Positions 34,753-43,616 of a stretch of DNA of 64,000 nucleotides are shown piece by piece. The notes below the pieces were generated by a model. That model saw only the letters and a list, made by a program, of their open reading frames with translations. It was not told the DNA's origin and did not search any database. Every line of letters begins with the position of its first letter. Within the stretch, counting starts at the first letter, position 1. Source of the DNA: JACDAN01 sp963827705 (GTDB lineage Bacteria > Actinomycetota > Thermoleophilia > Gaiellales > Gaiellaceae); NCBI GenBank assembly GCA_963827705.1, contig CAWHBN010000016.1:124001-188000 (forward strand), given 5' to 3'. The translations under genes were made by a program, and so were the position numbers.

Positions 34753-36285
34753 ATGCTCGTCGCTGCCGGAATCGCTATCGGCCTCGTCCTCGGAGCGGCT
34801 CTCCTGCTCGTGGTGATGCAGGTTCTGGGTCGGTCGAGCCTCGGGGAGGCCGCGGCGCGTCGAGACGAGCTGATCAACAACGCAAAGCGGGAAGCGGACA
34901 ACCTGCGCCGCGAGGCCGAGATCGAGGCACGCGAGGAGGCGGTGCGCGTCCGTGCCGAGGCCGAGCGGGACGCCCAGGAGCGCCGCGGCCAGATCACCAA
35001 GCTCGAGGAGCGTGTCCTCGCGAAGCAGGACGAGCTCGAGGCGAAGCTGACCGAGCTCCTTCGCCGCGAACAGGGCCTGGCCGATCGCGAGACGCACATC
35101 AAGGAGCTCCAGATCGACCTCAAGGATGCGAAGGACCGGGAGCTCGGCGAGCTCGAGCGGCTCTCTGGTCTGACCGTCAACGAGGCGAAGGCCGAGCTCC
35201 TCGAGCGTGCGGAAGGCGGCATCCGCCACGAGCTTGCTCGCCGCGTCAGGCACCTGGAGGAGGAGGCACAGCTGGACGCGAGGCGCCGCGCTCGCAACCT
35301 TGTCGCCGACGCGCTTCAGCGGGTCGCTGCGAGTCATGCCGCCGAGACGACCTCGTCGGTCGTCGAGCTGCCCAGCGACGACATGAAGGGCCGCATCATC
35401 GGCCGTGAGGGGCGCAACATCCGCACCCTCGAGCACCTGACCGGAGTCGACATCATCATCGACGACACGCCGCAGGCCGTCGTCCTCTCGTCCTTCGACG
35501 GCATCCGCCGCGAGATCGCCCGTCTGACGCTCGGCAAGCTGATCGAAGACGGCCGGATCCAGCCCGCGCGGATCGAGGAGATGTACTACCAGTCGAAGGC
35601 GGAGATCGAGGATCACATCCGGCAGGCCGGCGAGCAGGCTGTCTTCGAGGCGAACGGGGGCGAGTTCCACCCCGAGCTCGTGAAGATCCTCGGCCGCCTC
35701 CACTACCGGACGAGCTACGGCCAGAACGTCCTCAAGCACACGCTCGAGGTCGTGCACCTGGCGGGAATCATGGCCGCCGAGCTCGACGCCGGTGTCCTCA
35801 CTGCCAAACGCGCGGCGCTACTCCATGACCTCGGCAAGGCGCTCACGCACGAGGTCGAGGGGTCACACGCGCAGATCTCGGCCGAGTACGCGAAGCGCTA
35901 CGGCGAGTCGGAGGCGGTCGTCCACGCAATCGCCGCGCACCACTACGAGATCCAGCCGCAGACGGTGGAGGCGGTCCTCGTCGTCGCCGCCGACGCGATC
36001 TCGGGGTCCAGGCCCGGTGCCCGCGGCGACACGCTCGAGAACTACATCAAGCGGCTGGAGGCGCTCGAGGAGATCGCGGCCCGCAAGGAGGGGGTGGAGA
36101 AGGTCTACGCGCTCCAGGCCGGCCGAGAAATCCGCGTCATCGTCAAGCCGGGCGAGATCGACGACGACGGCGCGGTGCTCCTCTCCTACGAGATCGCCCG
36201 CGAGATCGAGCAGGAGCTCGAGTACCCCGGCCAGATCAAGGTCACAGTCATCCGCGAATCGCGGTCGACCGAGCTGGCGAAATGA
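34753..36285 (+). CDS. rny: Ribonuclease Y
   Basis: 510 residues. One N-terminal membrane helix (VAAGIAIGLVLGAALLLVVMQVL), a long charged coiled coil (about 30-190), a KH domain (LPSDDMKGRIIGREGRNIRTLE) and an HD domain (YGQNVLKHTLEVVHLAGIMA, then KRAALLHDLGKALTHE). It is a membrane-bound endoribonuclease that starts mRNA decay. ATG 34753 lies behind CAGGAGAGCCC. The recA-recX-rny order is common. With RNase J and PNPase also in this window, the main decay machinery is nearly complete here. Confidence 0.96.
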   Translation: MLVAAGIAIGLVLGAALLLVVMQVLGRSSLGEAAARRDELINNAKREADNLRREAEIEAREEAVRVRAEAERDAQERRGQITKLEERVLAKQDELEAKLTELLRREQGLADRETHIKELQIDLKDAKDRELGELERLSGLTVNEAKAELLERAEGGIRHELARRVRHLEEEAQLDARRRARNLVADALQRVAASHAAETTSSVVELPSDDMKGRIIGREGRNIRTLEHLTGVDIIIDDTPQAVVLSSFDGIRREIARLTLGKLIEDGRIQPARIEEMYYQSKAEIEDHIRQAGEQAVFEANGGEFHPELVKILGRLHYRTSYGQNVLKHTLEVVHLAGIMAAELDAGVLTAKRAALLHDLGKALTHEVEGSHAQISAEYAKRYGESEAVVHAIAAHHYEIQPQTVEAVLVVAADAISGSRPGARGDTLENYIKRLEALEEIAARKEGVEKVYALQAGREIRVIVKPGEIDDDGAVLLSYEIAREIEQELEYPGQIKVTVIRESRSTELAK

Positions 36286-36287
36286 CC

Positions 36288-36316
36288 GGTGGGAGCGCCC
36301 CGGGGGCGCTCCCACC
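36288..36316. terminator. Bidirectional terminator-like hairpin between rny and the nuclease gene
   Basis: GGTGGGAGCGCCCC (36288-36301) and GGGGCGCTCCCACC (36303-36316) are perfect inverted repeats of 14 nt with almost no loop. They lie between two genes that end towards each other. No T-run is seen on either side, so it may block read-through by structure alone. Confidence 0.55.
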
Positions 36317-36325
36317 AGTACGTTC

Positions 36326-39300
36326 CTAGAGCCGCGTTGAGAGCCGCTTGAGCGTCTCGGCTTCCGCTGCGGAAAGATGGCCGTCGGCCAGCGCCTTGTC
36401 GACCTCGTTGCGGAAGTTCCGCAGGTGCGCCTGCTTTGCTGCCTCGCTTGGCGCCCCTGCCGCGAGGTCGAGGTGCCCGCAGAGCTTGTCCTGCGTCTTC
36501 GTGTCGCTCGTGTACTCGTGGACGAGGTCGCAGAGGCTCCTGAACGTGACGGACACGTTGACCGTCGCGCGGTACTCGCTCACGCCGCCGTCCTTGTCGC
36601 GGATCTTGCCGCCGACGCCGAGCGCGCCCGTGCTCGTGGGCGTGCACGTCGCCGTCGACGACGTTCCGAACGCCCCGTAGCCGTTCCCGCAGTCGAAGGC
36701 GTACTGGAACCCGGCAGCCCTGTCGGCAGCGGACGGGTCCGAGGCGCCCGTCAGGGACAGCGCGAACGGGAAGCCCGCGAAGGTCTCCGCCGGCGCGGAG
36801 AACATCGCGGTCGGAGGGACGTTCGAGATGTTCACCGTTGCCTCGTCGACCGTCGTCGCCGTCCCGTCGCTGACCTGCACGCGAACAGTGGGACTGGCCG
36901 GGCCGTCACCCGCGGTGTAGGTCGGCGTCTGACCTGCGGTCTCGAAGCTCCCGTTGTTGTCGAGGTCCCACGCGTAGGTCAGCGAGTCGCCGTTCGCATC
37001 GGACCCGGTCGCGGACAGCACGACCGAGCCGCCTTCGGCGACCGCGTACGGGCCGCCCGCATCCGCGGTCGGCGCCGTGTTGACGAAGAACCGCGCCACC
37101 TGCGGGTCGTGATCCGACAGCTGGTCGAAGAACTCCGCGTTGACGTGCACCGGGTCGTACGCGAAGGGGCTCGAGAACAGGCTGTTGCTGACGACGATGT
37201 GGTCGAGGGACTGGGAGTTCCCCTCGAAGACGTAGCTGTACCGCTCGGCCTGCGGGAGCGTGCTCATGAGCGGATGCAGGACGCCGCCGGCCGTGAGATG
37301 TCCCATCGTCTCCGAGAACTCGAAGTCGTTGATGTCACCGAGGACGACGACATTCGCGTTCGCGTCGACGGCGAGGATCGAGTCCACGAAGGAGTTCACG
37401 ATCTGCGCCTGCTGATGGCGCTGAGCCTCCGTCGTGCGGACGGGCGGCTGGAACCGGCCGAACAGCGGGTTGTCGCCGCCCTTCGAGTTGAAGTGGTTCG
37501 TGATCAGGAAGAACCTCTCGCCGCGGAACGTGAACTCACCGGCGAGCGGCTTCCGACTGGCGCTCCACGCCGCGTTGGCCGGGTCGACGCGGCCGGGGCT
37601 CGCGGAGAGCTGAGGGCCGCCCGGGCCGGCCACGACCGTCGTGGGCGTCGTCGAGTCGCCGCCCGGACGGTCGACGAAGGCAAGGCCGCGATCGGTGCGC
37701 AAGATGAAGCCGACACGGATGTTGCCGCCGGGCTGGCCGCCATCCTCGTCGTCGACCGGGTTGATCTGGCGGTACTGGTACGTCGGCCCCCCAGCCGCAG
37801 CGATTGCGGCGACAAGCCTGTCGAGCGTGATGTTTGCATCGACGACGGAATCGTTCGTCGCGCCGTTGTTGTCCTGGATCTCCTCCAGGGACACGACGTC
37901 CGGCGCCCGCATGTTGTTGACGATCTGCGCCGCGAGGGCGTCGTACTTCGCCTGGCCCTCGTTTCCGCCGAGGTTCTCGACGTTGAAGGTGGCGATCGAG
38001 AGCTCGTTCGCCCCAGGCGCGACGGTCGTCTCGCGGGTCAGCCCGCTGTCGACGCGCGTGAGCGGTGAGGTCAAGTGCACCTCGTAGTTGCCGAAGTCGA
38101 AGTCGACCACGCCGATCGCAGGGCCGCCGAAATGGTCGCCGACATGGACGTTCGGCGTCGGTGTGCCTGCCGCGTCGTCGAGCTGGATCCGCTCGGGGTT
38201 GAAGTCTCCGGACACGTAGTCGCCGGCCGGCTCGGGGCCGAGGTCGCGGATCACGATGCCGCCGCGGTTCGTCCGCACCGATGCACCGGCGCCGTCGTCC
38301 GCGAGTGTCCAGACCTCACCGTTGCTGTTCCGCGGCCCGACCACGACCGGGTTGTTCACCTGCACGCGCATGCCCTCGACCGTCTCGAAGAAGTCGATGC
38401 CGTCGTTGGCCGGATCGAATGCAGCGAAGCTGTCGTCGTCGATCACCGCCGTCGGCAGGGACCGTCCGCCGATGCCGAGCACGGTCGCTGCCGGCAGTGG
38501 ATTGCCGGTCGAGAGGACCGCGATCGAGGGTCCGGTGATCTCGGTGGTGGTCAGGTTCGCGCTCGCCACGCCGCCGGGGCGGAACTCCGAGACGAGCCCG
38601 GACACGCGCACGGAATCGCCGACGTTCACCGTCGGCGCCGAAGACGTGAAGACGAGGAGACCCTCGGAGGTCGATGGATCGGCGTCCGGATCGGGGTCCT
38701 GCATGTAGAAGCTGTTCGTCCGCTTCGCCGTGACGATGCCCGTTGTCGTGACCGGCATGCCGGCGAACGGGGAGTTGTGGAGCGAGCCCTGGATCGAGTG
38801 AATGGCGACTGTCGGTGGCGGCGGTGACGCCGTCATGAAGCTCCACGAGGGGTTGCCGACGACCGTGTCGGGCGGATCGACGGTGTCCTGATCCGAGACT
38901 TGCCCACCGGCGACGACGACCCCGCACGTCGACGTAGCCGGGAAGTCAGTGGTGGGGTCGAGCGTGAAGGTCGTGGGGCCGCCGCTGACCGTGGCGGGGT
39001 GGTTGCCGTCCGGGCAGGTGATCGCGAACCAGGCGCCCGTCGGGGTGACCGGCTCGCTGAACGTGATCGTGACGTTGCTGTCGAGCGCGACGCCCGTTGC
39101 ATTGTCCGCCGGCGTGGTCGTGGCGATGAACGGTGCGGCGTCGCCCGAGCAGTCGCGGATCGGCGAGGCAGTGTTGCGGGCGTTCGGTGTCGCAGCCGTG
39201 AAGTCCAAGGAGTTGTTGTCTGTGTCCACGCAGCCGCCTCCGCTGCGGAAGTCGCTCAGGGTTGCCGAGATGGTCGGCGCAGGGCTGCCCTCGAAGAAGT

Positions 39301-39823
39301 TCGCGTTGCCGTACCCGACCAGGTCGACGATGCGTGCCAGGGCTGCCGCGTCGCAGGGTTGCGCCGCGCTGCCGTTGCAGCCGAGCGAGGTCTGGCCGGT
39401 AACCAGGGCGACCTTGCCCGCTCCGGCCGCCATTGCGATCGGTGTGTCGTCGACGATGTCTGGCGCGGGAAGCGGCGCGCCGACCGCTGCGTTGGATGCC
39501 TCCTGCACGAGCAGGTACTGGCCGGGTGCAAGCGAGCCGCTGAGCTCCGTCAGCTGGCCGGAGTTCGCGCCGAAGAAGCCGGTGCCGGTCGCGCTCGCGT
39601 ACTGCAGCGACATCCCGTCCAGCGAGACCGTGCTTGTGCCGCGGTTGAAGATCTCGATGTAGTCGTGGGTGTACGTCGCGTTGGCGTTTCCGCCACCGCC
39701 GTAGACCTGGCTGACGACGAGATTGGCGCTGACCGCGCCCGCCGACTGCACCAGGAGCGTGGACGCAAGAACAGCAAGGACGGCGCCGACAAGTAGGCGC
39801 GGACGGACCGCAAATCGAAGCAT
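36326..39823 (-). CDS. Secreted multidomain nuclease (ExeM/NucH-like)
   Basis: 1165 residues from ATG 39823, which follows GGGGAGAGG. Order: signal peptide (VRPRLLVGAVLAVLASTLLVQSAGA); lamin-tail domain (about 30-165, LVVSQVYGGGGNANATYTHDYIEIFN); Big_5-type domain (TTPADNATGVALDSNVTITFSEPV); OB-like nuclease-associated region; endonuclease/exonuclease/phosphatase domain (ATFNVENL, VVSLEEIQDNNG, LGDINDFEF, SDHDPQVARF with catalytic Asp-His); PKD domain (PTADAGGPYAV..SDANGDSLTYAWDLDNNG); C-terminal FIMAH-like helices. It probably degrades extracellular DNA. An earlier ATG at 39877 is open but lies upstream of the signal peptide. Confidence 0.92.
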   Translation of the reverse strand: MLRFAVRPRLLVGAVLAVLASTLLVQSAGAVSANLVVSQVYGGGGNANATYTHDYIEIFNRGTSTVSLDGMSLQYASATGTGFFGANSGQLTELSGSLAPGQYLLVQEASNAAVGAPLPAPDIVDDTPIAMAAGAGKVALVTGQTSLGCNGSAAQPCDAAALARIVDLVGYGNANFFEGSPAPTISATLSDFRSGGGCVDTDNNSLDFTAATPNARNTASPIRDCSGDAAPFIATTTPADNATGVALDSNVTITFSEPVTPTGAWFAITCPDGNHPATVSGGPTTFTLDPTTDFPATSTCGVVVAGGQVSDQDTVDPPDTVVGNPSWSFMTASPPPPTVAIHSIQGSLHNSPFAGMPVTTTGIVTAKRTNSFYMQDPDPDADPSTSEGLLVFTSSAPTVNVGDSVRVSGLVSEFRPGGVASANLTTTEITGPSIAVLSTGNPLPAATVLGIGGRSLPTAVIDDDSFAAFDPANDGIDFFETVEGMRVQVNNPVVVGPRNSNGEVWTLADDGAGASVRTNRGGIVIRDLGPEPAGDYVSGDFNPERIQLDDAAGTPTPNVHVGDHFGGPAIGVVDFDFGNYEVHLTSPLTRVDSGLTRETTVAPGANELSIATFNVENLGGNEGQAKYDALAAQIVNNMRAPDVVSLEEIQDNNGATNDSVVDANITLDRLVAAIAAAGGPTYQYRQINPVDDEDGGQPGGNIRVGFILRTDRGLAFVDRPGGDSTTPTTVVAGPGGPQLSASPGRVDPANAAWSASRKPLAGEFTFRGERFFLITNHFNSKGGDNPLFGRFQPPVRTTEAQRHQQAQIVNSFVDSILAVDANANVVVLGDINDFEFSETMGHLTAGGVLHPLMSTLPQAERYSYVFEGNSQSLDHIVVSNSLFSSPFAYDPVHVNAEFFDQLSDHDPQVARFFVNTAPTADAGGPYAVAEGGSVVLSATGSDANGDSLTYAWDLDNNGSFETAGQTPTYTAGDGPASPTVRVQVSDGTATTVDEATVNISNVPPTAMFSAPAETFAGFPFALSLTGASDPSAADRAAGFQYAFDCGNGYGAFGTSSTATCTPTSTGALGVGGKIRDKDGGVSEYRATVNVSVTFRSLCDLVHEYTSDTKTQDKLCGHLDLAAGAPSEAAKQAHLRNFRNEVDKALADGHLSAAEAETLKRLSTRL

Positions 39824-39862
39824 TGACCTCTCCCCTGACAGCTGACTCAAACGGACGGCGCC

Positions 39863-39890
39863 AGAGTAGCCGGTCACGCCGAAAATCCAA
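39863..39890 (-). promoter_or_regulatory. Promoter of the secreted nuclease gene
   Basis: On the minus strand TTGGAT (39890-39885), 16-nt spacer, TACTCT (39868-39863). A leader of about 34 nt with GGGGAGAGG leads to ATG 39823. Confidence 0.55.
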
Positions 39891-39910
39891 AGTGCGGCAA
39901 ACCGCCTCGA

Positions 39911-39916
39911 TACAGT
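39911..39916 (+). promoter_or_regulatory. -10 element of miaB
   Basis: TACAGT lies 10 nt before GTG 39927, with no Shine-Dalgarno. The in-frame GTG at 39915 overlaps this -10 and so cannot be the start of a message made from it. Confidence 0.5.
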
Positions 39917-39926
39917 GTTTCGCGCC

Positions 39927-41252
39927 GTGAAGCGCTACCACGTCACCACCTTCGGGTGCCAGATGAACGCCCACGATTCGGAGCGGATCAAGGGCATGCT
40001 CGAGGAGCTCGGGCTGGGGGAGGCGGCCGGCCAGGGCGAGGCCGACGTGCTCGTCTTCAACACCTGCACGATCCGCGAGAAGCCCGACCAGCGCTTCGCC
40101 GCCCACCTCGCGCAGGCCCGCGCGCTGAAGGAGAGAGATCCAGAGAAGGTGATCGCCGTCGGCGGTTGCTACGCGGAGGCGCAGCGGGAGCGCCTGTTCG
40201 AGCGCTATCCCTTCGTCGACGTCGCGTTCGGGCCGGGGTCGATACCTCACCTGGGCGAATGGCTCGGCGCCGGAGGCGAAGGCGTCTCCCGCGGCCGGTT
40301 CGGCCTGGAGCAGCGATCGTTCGCGAGCCTGCTGCCGATGCACCGGGAGCGCCGTTTCCAGGGTTGGGTCCAGGTCTCGATGGGCTGCAACTCCAAGTGC
40401 GCCTACTGCATCGTCCCCTCGGTTCGCGGCCGGGAGCAGAGCCGCCGCCCCGGTGAGGTGCTCGCCGAGGTCGAGGGGCTCGCCCGCGCCGGCGTGCGTG
40501 AGGTCACGCTGCTCGGCCAGAACGTCAACTCGTACGGCCGGGACCTCCTGCCGGACATCCGGACGGACTTCGGTGAGCTGCTCCGAGCCTGCGACGCCGT
40601 CGAGGGCATCGAGCGGATCCGGTTCACGAGCCCGCACCCGAAGGACTTCCGCGCGCCTGTGATCGCTGCAATGGCGGAGTGCGCTGCGGTCTGCGAGCAC
40701 GCGCACCTGCCGCTCCAGTCCGGTTCTACGCGAATCCTGAAGGCGATGCGGCGCACGTACAGCCGCGAGCGCTTCCTCCGGCTGGTCGACGAGATGCGTG
40801 CAGCCATCCCGGATCTGGCCCTCTCGACCGACCTGATCGTCGGCTTCCCGGGCGAGACGGAGGAGGACTTCCTGGAGACGGTCGCCGCGGTCGAGGAGAT
40901 CGGCTTCGACAGCGCCTACACCTTCGTCTTCTCCCCGCGGAGCGGCACCGAGGCGGCGACGATGAGCGACGAGGTGCCGGAGGACGTCAAGCGCGACCGA
41001 ATCGAGCGGCTGATCGACGTCGTTCAGCTGGTTGCGCACGAGCGCAACCAGCTGAGGATCGGCCGGACCGAGGAGGTGCTCGTCGAGGGCCCGAGCCGGA
41101 CCGACCCGGCGCTTCTGCGCGGGCGCACTCGTCGCAATACGACGGTGAACTTCGCCGGCACCGCGAGCCAGGGCGAGCTCGTCCACGTCGAGATCGACAC
41201 CGCAACCTCGACGACCCTGAAGGGCACCCAGCTCGCAGCAGTTGCCGCGTAG
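39927..41252 (+). CDS. miaB: tRNA (2-methylthio-N6-isopentenyladenosine) methylthiotransferase MiaB
   Basis: 441 residues. N-terminal UPF0004 domain with three Cys (TFGCQMNAHDSE, FNTCTIREKPDQR, VGGCYAEA), radical-SAM cluster motif GCNSKCAYCIVPSVRGREQSR, LGQNVNSYG, and a C-terminal TRAM domain (RTEEVLVEGPSR..TTVNFAG). It adds the 2-methylthio group to i6A37 of tRNAs; miaA, which makes i6A, is two genes downstream. GTG 39927 is chosen from the promoter position; it gives VKRYHVTTFGCQMN, the typical beginning. Confidence 0.95.
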   Translation: MKRYHVTTFGCQMNAHDSERIKGMLEELGLGEAAGQGEADVLVFNTCTIREKPDQRFAAHLAQARALKERDPEKVIAVGGCYAEAQRERLFERYPFVDVAFGPGSIPHLGEWLGAGGEGVSRGRFGLEQRSFASLLPMHRERRFQGWVQVSMGCNSKCAYCIVPSVRGREQSRRPGEVLAEVEGLARAGVREVTLLGQNVNSYGRDLLPDIRTDFGELLRACDAVEGIERIRFTSPHPKDFRAPVIAAMAECAAVCEHAHLPLQSGSTRILKAMRRTYSRERFLRLVDEMRAAIPDLALSTDLIVGFPGETEEDFLETVAAVEEIGFDSAYTFVFSPRSGTEAATMSDEVPEDVKRDRIERLIDVVQLVAHERNQLRIGRTEEVLVEGPSRTDPALLRGRTRRNTTVNFAGTASQGELVHVEIDTATSTTLKGTQLAAVAA

Positions 41253-41988
41253 CAGAGATCTGGACTGGGACGGGCTGCTGAACGCCCGTGACCTCGGCGG
41301 GCATCCGACCGAGGACGGCGCGGAGACACGCTGGGGGTCGATCGTCCGAGCGGACACCGTGCGCCAGCTGACCGACGCCGGCTGGCAGTCGGTCGTCGAC
41401 TACGGCGTCCGCACGATCGTCGACCTCCGCTCGGACGAGGAGCTCGCCGAGGATCCTCCCGCCGAGCTGCCGGTCGAGGCCGTGCACGTGTCGTTCTTCG
41501 ACAACCGTCCGGAGGTCTTCGACGAGGTCGACCAGGCGAGCGCGGCCGCCCCCGACCACGCTGCGGCCACGCGCGAGGTCTACCTCATCTTCCTGGAGCA
41601 CTTCCGGCCCAACGTCGCCGCTGCGATCCGGGCGGTGGCGGACGCGCCCGAGGGAGGCGTCCTCGTCCACTGCCACGGCGGCAAGGACCGCACGGGACTG
41701 GTCAGCGCGTTCCTGCTGCGCCTCGCCGGCGTTCCGATCCGGGAGATCGCGACGGACTACTCCCTCAGCGAGGAACGGCTGCGGACCCGGCACGAGGAAT
41801 GGTTCGCTCAGGCGGCCGACGAGGCGGAGCTCGAGCGCCTCCACCGGATCTCGAAGACGCCCGCTTCCTCCATGGTGGAGGTGCTCGAGGAGCTCGAGCG
41901 CCGATACGGCAGCATCGCCGGCTACCTCGAGGCCGGCGGCGCGACGGACGAGGAGCTCGACCGGGCCCGGCGTCGGCTCCGTGACTGA
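41242..41988 (+). CDS. Tyrosine-phosphatase-type protein (DSP/PTP family)
   Basis: 248 residues. The P-loop VHCHGGKDRTGLVSAFLLRLAGV matches HCxxGKDRTG of the Y_phosphatase3 family (bacterial/mycobacterial PtpB-like). The N-terminus DWDGLLNARDLGGHPTEDG is also typical of that family, which dephosphorylates Tyr/Ser/Thr residues or phosphoinositides. No signal peptide is seen. TTG 41242 overlaps the miaB stop by 11 nt, and the end overlaps miaA by 8 nt. A connection to tRNA modification is not implied beyond co-transcription. Confidence 0.88.
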   Translation: MPRSRDLDWDGLLNARDLGGHPTEDGAETRWGSIVRADTVRQLTDAGWQSVVDYGVRTIVDLRSDEELAEDPPAELPVEAVHVSFFDNRPEVFDEVDQASAAAPDHAAATREVYLIFLEHFRPNVAAAIRAVADAPEGGVLVHCHGGKDRTGLVSAFLLRLAGVPIREIATDYSLSEERLRTRHEEWFAQAADEAELERLHRISKTPASSMVEVLEELERRYGSIAGYLEAGGATDEELDRARRRLRD

Positions 41989-42892
41989 GCCGCGGGTTCT
42001 GGCCGTCTTCGGCCCGACGGCGTCGGGGAAGTCCGATGTCGCCGAAGCGATCGCCGACCGCATCCCCGCAACCCTGATCTCGGCCGACGCCATGCAGGTC
42101 TACCGCGGCCTGCCGATCCTCACGAACCAGTCGGACCGCGAAACCGAGCTCGTGGCGATCTGGGACCTCGACCACGAGGCGTCGGTGGGCGAGTACGCCG
42201 AGCTCGCGCACGCAGCCGTCGACCGCGCCCTTGCCGGCGGTACGACGCCCGTCGTCGTCGGCGGAACGGGTCTCTATCTCCGGGCGGCGCTGGTCGAGCT
42301 CGATCTCCCGCCGGCACCCGCGCCCGGCGCGAGGGAGCGCTGGGAGGCCGAATACGAACGGCTCGGGGCGGAGGCCGCGCACGAGCTCCTGGCGGAGCGC
42401 GATCCCGAGGCCGCTGCACGTGTGCACGCGAACGATCGCCGTCGGGTCGTCCGGGCGCTGGAGCTCTCCGAGGCCGGCGCCTCGCTGGCACCCACCGAGG
42501 GACGGCTCTGGAGCGAGGAGATGAGACACCCGACGCTCGTGGTCGGCCTCGAGGTGCCGAAGGATGTCCGCGACCGGCGGATCATGGAGCGAACGAGGCA
42601 GATGTTCGAGTCCGGGGTCGAGGACGAGGTCCGGCGTGCGCTGGCGCGCCCGATCTCCGCCACGGCGCGCACCGTGCACGGGCTCAGCGACATTGCGGAG
42701 CTCCCGCAGGACGAGGCGACCACCGCGCTGAATCGCCGCACGAGCCGGTACGCCGCCTACCAGCGCAAGTGGATGCGACGCATACCCGGCCTTGTTACGG
42801 TGCCTGCCGATCGCCCGGCTGGCGAGGTGGCCGATGAGATTCTCGAAATGGCACGGACTCGGCAACGACTACCTGCTGGTCCAGCGGGCTGA
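41981..42892 (+). CDS. miaA: tRNA dimethylallyltransferase MiaA
   Basis: 303 residues. Walker A VFGPTASGKSDVAEAI, LISADAMQVYRGLPILTNQ, VVGGTGLYLRAAL and the later NDRRRVVRALE are MiaA motifs; the C-terminal TSRYAAYQRKWMRR is the tRNA-binding QRxWFR-type segment. It transfers dimethylallyl to A37 of tRNAs reading UNN codons, the substrate for MiaB. GTG 41981 overlaps the phosphatase gene; the last 59 nt overlap dapF, an unusually long overlap for this region. Confidence 0.95.
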   Translation: MTEPRVLAVFGPTASGKSDVAEAIADRIPATLISADAMQVYRGLPILTNQSDRETELVAIWDLDHEASVGEYAELAHAAVDRALAGGTTPVVVGGTGLYLRAALVELDLPPAPAPGARERWEAEYERLGAEAAHELLAERDPEAAARVHANDRRRVVRALELSEAGASLAPTEGRLWSEEMRHPTLVVGLEVPKDVRDRRIMERTRQMFESGVEDEVRRALARPISATARTVHGLSDIAELPQDEATTALNRRTSRYAAYQRKWMRRIPGLVTVPADRPAGEVADEILEMARTRQRLPAGPAG

Positions 42893-43616
42893 GATCGGGA
42901 CGCCCCTGACCGCGGAGCAGGTGAGGCGGCTGTGCGACTACCACTTCGGCGTCGGCTCCGACGGCGTCCTGGAGGTCGTATCGGCGGACGGCAACGAGGC
43001 GGAGGTGGTGATCTGGAATCCCGACGGCTCGACGGCCGAGCTGTCCGGGAACGGCACGCGAATCGCCGCCCGCTGGCTCGCACGTCGCAGCGGCGCCGAC
43101 ACGGTGCGGATCCGTGTCGGCCCGCGCGAGGTGGTCGCGAGGATGCGAGAGGGGCAGGACGTCGAAATGGACATGGGTGCAGTGGATGTGCAGGAGCCGG
43201 AGACGCTGGATGTCGGCGACGAGACGGTCGAGTTCACGCCTGCGTCCGTTGGAAACCCGCACGCAGTTGTCCGTCGTGAGCCCGAACGCAGGGACCTGCT
43301 CCGGCTCGGTCCGCTCATCGAAAACCACGAACGGTTCCCTGAGCGCACGAACGTCCAGCTCGTCCGGGTGGACGGGCCGGGGGACATCACCGTCGGCGTC
43401 TGGGAGCGCGGCGCGGGGGAGACGCTCTCGTCCGGTACGAGCGCGGTGGCGACAGCCGGCGTCGCCGTGGCGCGCGGCTGGTGTCAGAGCCCGGTGACCG
43501 TGCACCTCGCCGGCGGCGACCTGCTCGTCGAGCTCGACGACTCGATGCAGGCTCGCCTCACAGGCCCGGCACAGGAGATCTTCAGCGGCGAGGCGAGCGA
43601 GGAGCTCGGCCTGTGA
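42834..43616 (+). CDS. dapF: Diaminopimelate epimerase family protein lacking both catalytic cysteines
   Basis: 260 residues, with the DapF landmarks MRFSKWHGLGNDYLLV, GVGSDGVL, WNPDGSTAEL, VGNPHAVV and NVQLVRV. DapF needs two Cys acting as acid and base, in (C)GNGxRC and ET(x)2(C)GTG. Here Ser71 (codon 43044, SGNGTRI) and Ser200 (codon 43431, ETLSSGTS) stand at those places. The fold is clear; epimerase activity is doubtful or mechanistically altered. ATG 42834 is homologous to the usual start. A DapL-like gene follows immediately, so the diaminopimelate context is strong. Confidence 0.88.
   Translation: MRFSKWHGLGNDYLLVQRAEIGTPLTAEQVRRLCDYHFGVGSDGVLEVVSADGNEAEVVIWNPDGSTAELSGNGTRIAARWLARRSGADTVRIRVGPREVVARMREGQDVEMDMGAVDVQEPETLDVGDETVEFTPASVGNPHAVVRREPERRDLLRLGPLIENHERFPERTNVQLVRVDGPGDITVGVWERGAGETLSSGTSAVATAGVAVARGWCQSPVTVHLAGGDLLVELDDSMQARLTGPAQEIFSGEASEELGL

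Noticed and set aside
36377..39796. Several long plus-strand ORFs opposite the nuclease gene
   Set aside because: Arg/Val/Asp-rich shadow translations with no domain; the minus strand has a complete multidomain protein with promoter and signal peptide.
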